DNA from: CBDCCT01 sp965214995
GTDB taxonomy: Bacteria; Deinococcota; Deinococci; Deinococcales; Trueperaceae
Assembly (NCBI GenBank): GCA_965214995.1
Contig: CBDCCT010000002.1
Location: 4,650,001 to 4,714,000, forward strand
Direction: 5' to 3'
DNA length: 64,000 bases
The notes under the pieces were generated by a model. The model was given only the letters and a program-made list of their open reading frames with translations, made no database searches and had not been told where the DNA came from. Below are positions 51,068-58,661 of this stretch, piece after piece. The position numbers were made by a program, and so were the translations under genes. Position 1 is the first letter of the stretch; the number at the start of each line of letters is the position of its first letter.

Positions 51068-53173
51068 TCAGCTATAGAACCCGCTTTCGAGCTTTTCTCT
51101 AAGAATGTCGGCGGGTTTGAAGCGTGGGCCGTGGGTTTGCTCGAGTTCTGAAAGCGTCCCCACCACCTCCCCCAACCCCCGCGCGTTCATATACCAGAAA
51201 GGACCACCCAAAAACGGCGGAAAGCCCAAACCAAACACCGCGCCCACGTCGCCGTCGGTGGGTGAAGCGATGACGCCCTCTTCTAAACAGCGCGCCGCCT
51301 CGTTCATCATCATGAAGGCTAAACGGTTTTGGATGAGCTTAGGGGGAAGCGTTTTGCGTGAGGGGCCGCCGAAGAACTCGTAAATGTCGGGGTTGACTTC
51401 CTTCTCTTTATCCCCACCGCTTTCGTACTTGTAAAAACCTTTTTTGTTCTTGCGCCCCTTATAACCTGCCTCGACAACTTCTTGCCCGGCGCGGCTCGGT
51501 GTAACGCCCCTCTCCTCGAAAAAGTCGCGCATCACCTCGGTGATTTTTGCGCCTACATCAATGCCGACCTCATCCAGAAGCGTCAAAGGTCCCACCGGAA
51601 AGCCGAACGCCCGCATCGCCTTGTCAATTTGTGTGATGTCGCCGCCCTCTTCTAAGAGCAACAGCGCCTCGTTCATGTAGGCCGCCAAGATGCGCGTGGT
51701 GTAGAAGCCGGGCGCGTCGCCCACGACGATGACCGTCTTACCCTGTTTGAGGCCCACCGCAAAGGCGGTCCCCAGCACCCAGTCGGGCGTGCGCTCTGTC
51801 TTGACGATTTCCAAAAGGGGAATCTTCTGCGCAGGCGAAAAGTAGTGCATCCCCACCACCCGCTCCGGGTGCGCCGCCCCCGCCGCAATCTGCCCCACGG
51901 GAATGGACGAGGTGTTGGTGGCGAAGATGAAGTCGTCGTTGACCGCCTCGAGTTCTCCCAACACGCTGCGTTTGAGGTCTAGGTCCTCGAGCACCGCCTC
52001 GATGACCACCTCAGCCTCACCAAAGGGCGCGTAAGCCTCTACAGGCACCACCCGCTCCGCCGTTTGGTCGCGCTCGAAGGTTGACATGCCCTTGCCGACG
52101 CGCTTGCTTAAACCCTCCCACACCTTCTTCTTGCCCGCGGCGGCGAGTTCTAAGTTGCGGTCCTTGAGGAGCACGTCGTAACCGCCCGCGGCGCTGATTT
52201 GTGCGATACCCGCACCCATGAGCCCCGCGCCCAGCACGCCAACCGTACGGACCTCGCGCGCCTCTGTTTTATAAGGATTCTTCTCGGCGGCGTTTTTGGC
52301 GAAGAAGAGGTGGATGAGGGCTTTTGACTGCGGGGTGAAAAGAAGCTCGCTAAAACCTTGGCGCTCGGCCTCGAGCCCTGCCTCGAAGCCCCGCTCCTGC
52401 CCGACGCGCACGCACTCGACGATTTTTAAGGGCGCGGGGTAGTGGCCTCCGGTACGCTCTTGCACGCTCTTTTCAGCTTGCTGGTAGACGACGCGGCTTA
52501 AGGGGGTACGCTCTAACAACCTGTCGCGCCACGAAAGCGTATCGCGTCCGGTCTCGAGGTCCCCCTTGGCAAGTTCACGCGCCGCCTGCTTAGCCGCTTC
52601 TAACAAACCCTGCGGGTGGATGGTCGCGTCTACCAACCCCATCTTCCGCGCGGGTTTGGGATAAACGCTTTTCCCAGTCAGCATGATTTCTAACGCCTTT
52701 TGCACCCCCACCAGACGCGGCAGGCGCTGCGTACCGCCCAGACCCGGCAGGAGGCCCAGATTCACCTCGGGTAAGGAGAGTTTGGTTTTGGGATGCGTGC
52801 TCACCAGACGGTAGGAGCAGGCCATCGCCAGCTCGAGCCCACCCCCCGCCGCCGCGCCGTGAATTGCCGCAACGACGGGTTTTTGCAAACCTTCCAAACG
52901 GTTAAAGAGCGCGTGCCCCTCGCGGATGACCGCCTCGGCCTCGGCGGGGGTGGCGAAGTCCTTGAACGCTTCAATGTCCGCGCCGACGATGAACGAATCT
53001 TTTTTGCGGGAGACGAGTACGGCGGCTTCGATGTCGGGGGTGTTCTCGAGCGTATCCAGCAACTCGGAAAAATCTTCCAACATCCCCGTCGTAAGCTTGT
53101 TGACCCGCTCGCCCGGCGTGTCGAGCCAGATGACCGCAATGTTCCCGTCGCGCTCGAGTTCCACCCCGTTCAC
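51068..53173 (-). CDS. FadB/FadJ-type enoyl-CoA hydratase / 3-hydroxyacyl-CoA dehydrogenase
   Basis: 701-residue two-domain beta-oxidation enzyme. The hydratase half has AAIHGAAAGGGLELAMACSYR (Gly-rich oxyanion loop) and SLPEVNLGLLPGLGGTQRL. The dehydrogenase half has GVLGAGLMGAGIAQIS (NAD), FATNTSSIP and HYFSPAQKIPLLEIV. Works with the thiolase, whose stop overlaps its GTG in GTGA. It is the alpha-subunit type; the thiolase is the beta partner. Confidence 0.92.
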   Translation of the reverse strand: MNGVELERDGNIAVIWLDTPGERVNKLTTGMLEDFSELLDTLENTPDIEAAVLVSRKKDSFIVGADIEAFKDFATPAEAEAVIREGHALFNRLEGLQKPVVAAIHGAAAGGGLELAMACSYRLVSTHPKTKLSLPEVNLGLLPGLGGTQRLPRLVGVQKALEIMLTGKSVYPKPARKMGLVDATIHPQGLLEAAKQAARELAKGDLETGRDTLSWRDRLLERTPLSRVVYQQAEKSVQERTGGHYPAPLKIVECVRVGQERGFEAGLEAERQGFSELLFTPQSKALIHLFFAKNAAEKNPYKTEAREVRTVGVLGAGLMGAGIAQISAAGGYDVLLKDRNLELAAAGKKKVWEGLSKRVGKGMSTFERDQTAERVVPVEAYAPFGEAEVVIEAVLEDLDLKRSVLGELEAVNDDFIFATNTSSIPVGQIAAGAAHPERVVGMHYFSPAQKIPLLEIVKTERTPDWVLGTAFAVGLKQGKTVIVVGDAPGFYTTRILAAYMNEALLLLEEGGDITQIDKAMRAFGFPVGPLTLLDEVGIDVGAKITEVMRDFFEERGVTPSRAGQEVVEAGYKGRKNKKGFYKYESGGDKEKEVNPDIYEFFGGPSRKTLPPKLIQNRLAFMMMNEAARCLEEGVIASPTDGDVGAVFGLGFPPFLGGPFWYMNARGLGEVVGTLSELEQTHGPRFKPADILREKLESGFYS

Positions 53174-54477
53174 GCCGCCACCCCGTAACGCTCCAATAGC
53201 ATCGCGTGCCCCAGCCCCCCCGCCGCGCAGGCGGTGACGAGGGCGTACCTTGCGTCTTCCTCGAAAAGCCGGTGCGCCGCCGTGGTGACGAGCCGCGCGC
53301 CCGTCGCGCCGAAGGGGTGCCCGAGCGACAAGGAGCCGCCCCAGGGGTTGATTTTGTCCATGTCCACCTTGCCCACTTTGTGCTCCTGACCCAGCTTCTC
53401 CTTGGCGAATTGGTCGGACTCGAGCGCCTTTAAGACCGCCAGCACCTGCCCCGCGAACGCCTCGTGAATCTCTATCACATCAATGTCATCAAGCGTCAGG
53501 CCCGTGCGGTTCAAAAGCTTGGGCACCGCGTAGGCCGGGCCGAGCAGCAACTCCTCGCCGGGGTCCTGCGCGACAAAGGTGTAGTCGCGCAAGTAAGCCT
53601 TGGGCGTGTAGCCGAGCGCCAGGGCGCGCTCTTCGGACATAATCAGCGTCGCGGCGGCCCCGTCGGTGAGCGGTGACGAGTTGCCCGCCGTAACCGTGCC
53701 AAAGGGTTTGACGAAAACGGGTGGGAGTGCGGCGAGTTTTTCCATTGAGCTTTCACGAAAGGTGTTGTCCTGCGTCAGGGGCTCGAAATCGGGGGGCAAG
53801 ACCGCGGGGGTGATTTCGCCTTCCAACTTCCCCTCCCGCGTCGCCTGAGCCGCTAAATGGTGCGAGCGCAAGGCGTATTCATCTTGCTCGCGCCTCGAGA
53901 CGCCAAAGGCGGCGGCGAGCTTGTCCGCGCTCTCCCCCATCGTCTCGCCCGTCGAATACTCGGCGATGGCGGGGGCGCGGGGCAGGAGGTCGCTGGGGGA
54001 CATCCCGGCGACGAGTTTGCGGTACTCGAGCGGCGACTTGTACTTGCGCGCCTCGAAAAGCCGCTTGCGCAGCTCCTTGGGGAACTGGAGCGGCACGTCC
54101 GAAAGCGTCTCGGTCCCGCCCGCGATGACCACCTCCGCCTCGCCCGTACGGATAAGGTCGGCGGCCCCCGCGATGGCCTGGTTCGCCGAGATGCAGGCCA
54201 TCGTCACCGTGTGCGCGGGGACGTGATGAGGCAGCCCCGCGCCCAGCGCCGCCTCGCGCGCCACGTTGCTCGTCGCGGCGTTCTGGACGACGGTGCCTAG
54301 AATAACGCGCTCGATACAGGAGGGCTCGAGTTCGCTGCGCGTCAGCAGCCCTTTGAGGACGCTCCGCGCCAGGTCGTAAGCGATGAGGTCGGTGTAGTCC
54401 GTGCCGGAGCGCCGGAAGGGGACGCGGCAGCCGTCGACGAGCACGGGGGTACGGTTTTTTGGACTCGGTTCAATCAT
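53170..54477 (-). CDS. Thiolase (acetyl-CoA acyltransferase, FadI/FadA type)
   Basis: About 435 residues. Catalytic Cys in TMACISANQAI, the C-terminal His in GHPFGATGARL and second Cys in CAAGGLGHAM. Cleaves 3-ketoacyl-CoA in beta-oxidation. The frame runs up to 54555, but ATG 54477 is chosen since TACACT stands 6 bases before it and the product then has family length. Overlaps the FadB-like gene, giving a two-gene operon. Confidence 0.92.
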   Translation of the reverse strand: MIEPSPKNRTPVLVDGCRVPFRRSGTDYTDLIAYDLARSVLKGLLTRSELEPSCIERVILGTVVQNAATSNVAREAALGAGLPHHVPAHTVTMACISANQAIAGAADLIRTGEAEVVIAGGTETLSDVPLQFPKELRKRLFEARKYKSPLEYRKLVAGMSPSDLLPRAPAIAEYSTGETMGESADKLAAAFGVSRREQDEYALRSHHLAAQATREGKLEGEITPAVLPPDFEPLTQDNTFRESSMEKLAALPPVFVKPFGTVTAGNSSPLTDGAAATLIMSEERALALGYTPKAYLRDYTFVAQDPGEELLLGPAYAVPKLLNRTGLTLDDIDVIEIHEAFAGQVLAVLKALESDQFAKEKLGQEHKVGKVDMDKINPWGGSLSLGHPFGATGARLVTTAAHRLFEEDARYALVTACAAGGLGHAMLLERYGVAA

Positions 54478-54574
54478 GCTTTTAGTGTAGTACGTTTTGG
54501 GGGGTGGGGCGGTTGGGCGGAGGTTTTGGTAAAGAGTGAGAGCTTGCGGTCTCACCTAACGCAGAAACGTTGAA

Positions 54575-54589
54575 CCCAGAATTTCTGGG
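54575..54589. promoter_or_regulatory. Palindrome in the divergent intergenic region
   Basis: CCCAGAA T TTCTGGG, a perfect 7-base inverted repeat with a one-base centre, between the thiolase promoter and the AT-rich gene. Possibly an operator for either side. Confidence 0.35.
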
Positions 54590-54645
54590 GATAGTTTCAT
54601 ACCCTTATATCCAACAAGCTTCTTAAACGGTAGACTGGTTATCAC

Positions 54646-56040
54646 ATGACTAACAGTACAAGAGCGCCACTCAGAATTGAAGATATAGAGGAATTTGAAG
54701 CCGCAAGACGTATACCCCGCGCGACAATCAACGATGAAATACTCGCTGGAATTAGAAAATTAGATGAATCTAAAGAGTTGGAGCCTTACTTGAGAGAAAT
54801 ACTGCCTGACACAACAGATACAGCCCACACAAGCACAGAAATTGCGGATATATTGACACCTCATATTACCGTGAAGGGTCAAGCCAAACTCGCTGGCTTC
54901 GTGAATAAGGGTAAGTCAACCGCGAGAGTCACATCAAGACTAGTTGCTCATCAGGTGATGAGATTACAGGGAATTCCGAACCTCAACTTGGTCGTCCTTC
55001 TAGCCGTTGGACATATTCAGGATGACATTAAGCGCGACGTTCTCCAGACAGCGGAAAACATGAACGCTGACTACATGATTGTTGATGCTACGGACGTTGC
55101 ACGCATTTTAATAGCGCATCACAAGGTCTGCCCCAAAGACGGAACACCCTATAGTCAAGGGAAGTGCCGCACCTGTGACACTCCAGCTAGCAAACCCATT
55201 AAGCTAACTTTGGATGTGTATGAAGAACCCTCGTTTGAAACGATTTCTGAGGAGGATGTAAGCACAGGGTCAGTTAAACGATATAGAGCGAACATTATGT
55301 CTGACCGACATTATCCTAAATCCCTTCTTCGTGAGGTCATTAAAAAAGCAGTCTTTGAAATCAAGCAAAGACGATTTTACCGTTCAGAACGCGCAGAACG
55401 TCGGTTCGGCGATAGAGACGCGGATGTTGTTTTCCTGTTTGTGTACTTGACAAACCGTGATGTGCAAAACACAAATTGGATTTGTCGCGTTCAGTGGGTG
55501 AATCCGAACGTTCCTGAGGAGTTGAGGCCTTTTAAATACAAAAACCCTGAATGGCTAGGGGACATTGCTATAGATTGGGAAATTGGTTACGAGCAAATGC
55601 GAGATATGTGGGCAACGCTTTCAGGCAGCAAAGAATCTTGGTTGTCTCAAATAAAAGCGTTCTATCCTCAAATGCTTGAATACGCAGACAAGGCTAAAAC
55701 TTTACTTAAAGGGTATGAAACCTCGCTTATTACTCAAGAGGCGTTGGAGGTGGAGATGGAAAGGTTGGAACCTTTAGCGCAGAAGATTGATAAAGGTGCA
55801 GGCCGTGAGGAAGTTCCTCCTCTTCAGTGCGAAGCTTGCGATAAAGCCTTTGAGAATTTAAGAGCGTACTTCTACAACGTCTTTATTCCTTTCGCTACTT
55901 GGGGAGTCAACGATAGACCTTGGGATAATAAGTTCTGGCTAATGAAGAATAGTTTGGACAGCTTTCAGGAAGCGAAGCAAGAGTTTCTATATGAGTTTAA
56001 AAGGCTAAACAGTGACCTGTACAGAAGGTGGTCTCAGTAA
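54646..56040 (+). CDS. AT-rich orphan gene, possible restriction-endonuclease-fold protein
   Basis: 464 residues, soluble. It is far lower in GC than everything around it and holds no CTCGAG, so it was acquired recently. The section at about 65-90, TEIADILTPHITVKGQ then FVNKGKS, and the later VVLLAVGHIQ and DYMIVDATDVARIL, weakly resemble a PD-(D/E)xK nuclease core. A zinc-ribbon-like CPKDG..YSQGKCRTC is at 162-177, and a second Cys pair CEACD near 395. I do not recognise the family. TAGACT lies 9 bases before the ATG. Confidence 0.7.
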   Translation: MTNSTRAPLRIEDIEEFEAARRIPRATINDEILAGIRKLDESKELEPYLREILPDTTDTAHTSTEIADILTPHITVKGQAKLAGFVNKGKSTARVTSRLVAHQVMRLQGIPNLNLVVLLAVGHIQDDIKRDVLQTAENMNADYMIVDATDVARILIAHHKVCPKDGTPYSQGKCRTCDTPASKPIKLTLDVYEEPSFETISEEDVSTGSVKRYRANIMSDRHYPKSLLREVIKKAVFEIKQRRFYRSERAERRFGDRDADVVFLFVYLTNRDVQNTNWICRVQWVNPNVPEELRPFKYKNPEWLGDIAIDWEIGYEQMRDMWATLSGSKESWLSQIKAFYPQMLEYADKAKTLLKGYETSLITQEALEVEMERLEPLAQKIDKGAGREEVPPLQCEACDKAFENLRAYFYNVFIPFATWGVNDRPWDNKFWLMKNSLDSFQEAKQEFLYEFKRLNSDLYRRWSQ

Positions 56041-56082
56041 GTGTAAGCAAACAAGCATAAAGAGGGGCAGGTCTACCATCTA

Positions 56083-56322
56083 ATGGAACTCTACTTAGGC
56101 ACAGGCGGCTACTCCAACGACGACTGGCTCGGGCTCCTCTACCCCGAGGGCGCCAAGTCGGCGGACTACCTCAATATTTACGCGCAACACTTCAACGCCG
56201 TCGAGCTCAACTCGTCGTTTTACAACATCCCCGGCACGAAAGCGTTCGCGGGCATGGTCCGCAAGAGCGAGGGAAGGGTGCGCTTCGCGGTCAAGCTGCA
56301 CAGGTCGATGACGAGTTCGTAG
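56083..56322 (+). pseudogene. DUF72 protein, truncated to its first quarter
   Basis: The 79 residues (MELYLGTGGYSNDDWLGLLY and later FNAVELNSSFYNIPG, RVRFAVKLHRSMT) are the N-terminus of a DUF72 TIM-barrel protein, normally 240-300 residues. After KLHRSMT the match stops and the frame ends in TAG. From 56304 another frame reads on for 30 residues (VDDEFVDRVSTNPKSVKDLV, ending in TAG at 56396), which looks like the tail of an unrelated protein. This is a deletion scar joining two gene pieces. Confidence 0.7.
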
Positions 56323-56396
56323 ACCGGGTTTCGACCAATCCCAAAAGCGTCAAGGACCTCGTCGAGCAGGTGACGGGTGGCTTGACTGTCGTCTAG
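56304..56396 (+). pseudogene. C-terminal remnant of a second, unidentified gene
   Basis: Thirty in-frame residues from VDDEFVDRV to GGLTVV followed by TAG, in a different frame from the truncated DUF72 gene that it abuts. No start codon or ribosome site of its own. Composition is protein-like, but the parent family is not recognised. Confidence 0.45.
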
Positions 56397-56442
56397 GAGA
56401 TGTGAGACCCGTTTAGACGCCAGTGACTCTCCTTAGGATGTC

Positions 56443-56763
56443 TTACTGCAACTCGTTCTGGTCGAAGTTGGTGAGCAGGTAGGGCAGGTCGGTCTGGTGA
56501 TAGCGCCCCCTATCGTCGTACCAGAAGATGTAGGAGCCCGAAGCCGCCTCGCCGCTGCCGCTCAAGGTCCCCGCCGCGCGGGTGACCTTGCCGTCGACGG
56601 TGCCCTGGTAGATGACCGTGCCGTCAAGGCTGTAAAGGCTAATGTACAGGCGCTGGCCCGTGAAGTCCTGGATGTTGCGGCGCACCCTGTTCTGGGTCTC
56701 GCTGCGGCAGGCGCCGAGCGCGAACGCCACAAGCGTTAGGGTGAGTAGAAGAGACTTTTTCAT
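56443..56763 (-). CDS. Small lipoprotein
   Basis: 106 residues. Lipoprotein signal peptide KKSLLLTLTLVAFALGAC with lipid-accepting Cys19; the rest is a small beta-rich domain (RLYISLYSLDGTVIYQGTV). Function unknown. ATG 56763 is chosen, with GAGGTG just upstream; a longer open frame to 56793 would spoil the signal peptide. Confidence 0.75.
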   Translation of the reverse strand: MKKSLLLTLTLVAFALGACRSETQNRVRRNIQDFTGQRLYISLYSLDGTVIYQGTVDGKVTRAAGTLSGSGEAASGSYIFWYDDRGRYHQTDLPYLLTNFDQNELQ

Positions 56764-56926
56764 GGTCACCTCAGCGTTACTATGACACGTCACTATGACA
56801 CATCCAAAACGCCTTGGATGTCCTCCTTTCTCCCTGTAGTTCTTTGCCCGACCCTACACCCGATCCTACACCGTGCGAGGCTCGAGCAAGGTTTTAACAG
56901 GCGCTCGAGCCCCCATGACGCGCCAA

Positions 56927-56947
56927 CTTGACACAGCCAGACTCAAA
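56927..56947 (+). promoter_or_regulatory. HAIR-like HspR operator
   Basis: CTTGACA, 7 bases, ACTCAAA. The HspR consensus is CTTGAGT-N7-ACTCAAG; this matches at 11 of 14 positions with the right spacing. It contains the -35 (TTGACA, 56928-56933) of the dnaJ-hspR promoter, whose -10 is TATATT at 56953-56958. HspR binding here would block its own transcription. Confidence 0.6.
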
Positions 56948-56965
56948 TAATGTATATTGGTGGGA

Positions 56966-57961
56966 GTGACACGGACCCTGCGCAACCCCTACGACGTGCT
57001 TGGCGTGGCCCAGACGGCGGACGCCAACGAGATTCGCAGCGCCTACCGCCGATTGGCGCTCCAGTACCATCCCGACCGCAACCCCGGCGACGGAGCGGCG
57101 GAAGAGCGCTTCAAGGAGATTTCCGAGGCCTACGCAACGCTGCGCGACCCCGAAAGCCGGGCGCGTTACGACCGTTTCGGCGACGCTTCCGTCGGCGACG
57201 CGTTCGGCGGGACGCAGGGGCGTCCCGACTTTTCGACGGTGGATTGGCAGACGGTTTTTAGGGAGGCCGACATCACCGTCGACTGGAGCACGCGGGGCGC
57301 GGGTGGGGGCGAGATGCCGCGCACGGGCAACGCGGTGTTCGACGCGCTTTTCGGGGTGATGACGGGCGTGATGCGTAACTCCGGGCTGCTGCCCGGCGAG
57401 GACCGCGCGGTGGCCCTGAGCGTGTCCGTCGCGGAGGCGCGCGCCGGGGCGGTGAGGCGGGTGCGCGTCCCCGGCCCCAGCGTCTGCGCGACCTGCCGGG
57501 GCACGGGCTTAGACGCGGGCGCGCCCTGCCCCGTGTGCGGGGGGCGCGGCGTGCTGCGCGGGGGCGCGGAGGTCGAGGTCGAGGTGCCTAGAAACGTTCG
57601 TGACGGGGTCAAACTGCGCCTCAAGGGTCTCGGGGGCCCGGGTCGCCCGCCGGGAGACACCTTTGTGACCGTGACGGTGCGGGTGCCCGCGGGCGCCGAA
57701 CTAACGGGCAAGGATCTCAAAGCGCCCGTGGCGGTGACGCCGCTCGAGGCGAGCCGCGGCGCGTCCATCCCCTTAAACAGCTTGGGCGTCGTCTTGAGCG
57801 TGCCCAAGGGCGCGGTGGACGGCCAGACCGTCCGGGTCGCGGGCGGCGGCCTGGCGGGGGGAGACTTTGTCGCCACGCTCGAGGTGGGCGTCTGGGGCGG
57901 GCTCTGGCGCAGACTGCGGGGTGCCTTGGCGTCCTTCGGGGATGGAGGGAGCGTGCTATGA
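56966..57961 (+). CDS. dnaJ: DnaJ-type co-chaperone with reduced zinc finger
   Basis: 331 residues. J domain at about 8-72 with HPD at 35-37, which stimulates DnaK. The zinc-binding region has only two CxxCxGxG-like motifs (Cys174/177 and Cys188/191) instead of four, followed by the C-terminal substrate domain. DnaK and grpE are not here. GTG 56966 fits TATATT 7 bases upstream; TTG 56957 would overlap that box. hspR overlaps its stop (ATGA), an autoregulated pair. Confidence 0.87.
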   Translation: MTRTLRNPYDVLGVAQTADANEIRSAYRRLALQYHPDRNPGDGAAEERFKEISEAYATLRDPESRARYDRFGDASVGDAFGGTQGRPDFSTVDWQTVFREADITVDWSTRGAGGGEMPRTGNAVFDALFGVMTGVMRNSGLLPGEDRAVALSVSVAEARAGAVRRVRVPGPSVCATCRGTGLDAGAPCPVCGGRGVLRGGAEVEVEVPRNVRDGVKLRLKGLGGPGRPPGDTFVTVTVRVPAGAELTGKDLKAPVAVTPLEASRGASIPLNSLGVVLSVPKGAVDGQTVRVAGGGLAGGDFVATLEVGVWGGLWRRLRGALASFGDGGSVL

Positions 57962-58353
57962 CCGAAAAAACGGAAGGAAAAACTCAAAAAAAAGGGGAAA
58001 CGCCCAAGAACCGACCCGTATACGTGATAAGCGTCGCCGCCGAGCTCGTCGACATGCACCCGCAGACGCTGCGCCTATACGAAAGAAAGGGTCTCATCGA
58101 GCCCAGCCGTAGCGCGGGCAAGACCCGGCTCTACTCGCAGCGCGACATCGAACACCTGCGAGAAATCCGCCGCCTGACGCAAGAACTCGGGGTCAATTTG
58201 GCGGGCGTCGAGGAGATCATCCGCCTGCGCCGCGAACTCGACACGCTCCAAGACAAGATGGAGGGGCGCATCGGGCGCTTGCAGGGCGAGTTGCAGGAGC
58301 GGATGCAGACCTACGCGGGCGCGCTGAGCCCGCCCGACGACGAGGGTGAGTAA
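57958..58353 (+). CDS. hspR: HspR, MerR-family heat-shock repressor
   Basis: 131 residues. The MerR-type DNA-binding domain is clear: YVISVAAELVDMHPQTLRLY, GLIEPSRSAGKTRLYSQRDI, HLREIRRLTQELGVNLAGVE, then a coiled-coil tail. HspR represses chaperone genes through HAIR sites, one of which lies before dnaJ. ATG overlaps the dnaJ stop in ATGA. Confidence 0.93.
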   Translation: MTEKTEGKTQKKGETPKNRPVYVISVAAELVDMHPQTLRLYERKGLIEPSRSAGKTRLYSQRDIEHLREIRRLTQELGVNLAGVEEIIRLRRELDTLQDKMEGRIGRLQGELQERMQTYAGALSPPDDEGE

Positions 58354-58479
58354 AGGGGAGCGGAGGGGTAGGGTACCTCTTATTCGAAAACGCAACGGAG
58401 GGTGAGAAGCTGAGTAGGCGCGGCGAGGGCGAACACAAGGTACTCAAACTGTGGCTGTAGATTAGCTGTAACCACCATG

Positions 58480-58513
58480 AAAAAAGAGGACCGGGAGGCT
58501 TCGCAACCTCCCG
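58480..58513 (-). terminator. Terminator shared by tRNA-Val and hspR
   Basis: CGGGAGG and CCTCCCG pair around an 8-base loop. On the minus strand, after GTCCTC comes TTTTTT, ending the tRNA transcript; on the plus strand ATTTT follows, so it may also end dnaJ-hspR. Confidence 0.75.
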
Positions 58514-58529
58514 ATTTTGCGTTTATGAG

Positions 58530-58604
58530 TGGTGGGCGGTATAGGATTTGAACCTACGACCCCTCGCGTGTGAAGCGAGTGCTCTCCCGCTGAGCTAACC
58601 GCCC
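58530..58604 (-). tRNA. tRNA-Val (anticodon CAC), CCA encoded
   Basis: The minus strand folds as a cloverleaf: acceptor GGGCGGT/ACCGCCC, D-stem GCTC/GAGC, anticodon stem CTCGC/GCGAG with loop TTCACAC giving CAC, T-stem GTAGG/CCTAT with TTCAAAT (one G-T pair), discriminator A, then CCA in the genome. It reads GTG valine codons. Confidence 0.95.
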
Positions 58605-58614
58605 GCGCTACACA

Positions 58615-58643
58615 AGTGTACAGCGCTGAGAGAGCGTCGTCAA
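58615..58643 (-). promoter_or_regulatory. Promoter of tRNA-Val
   Basis: TTGACG (58638-58643), exactly 17 bases, TACACT (58615-58620), then about 10 bases to the tRNA 5' end. Confidence 0.75.
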
Positions 58644-58661
58644 TCTCACGGCGACCAGCCC

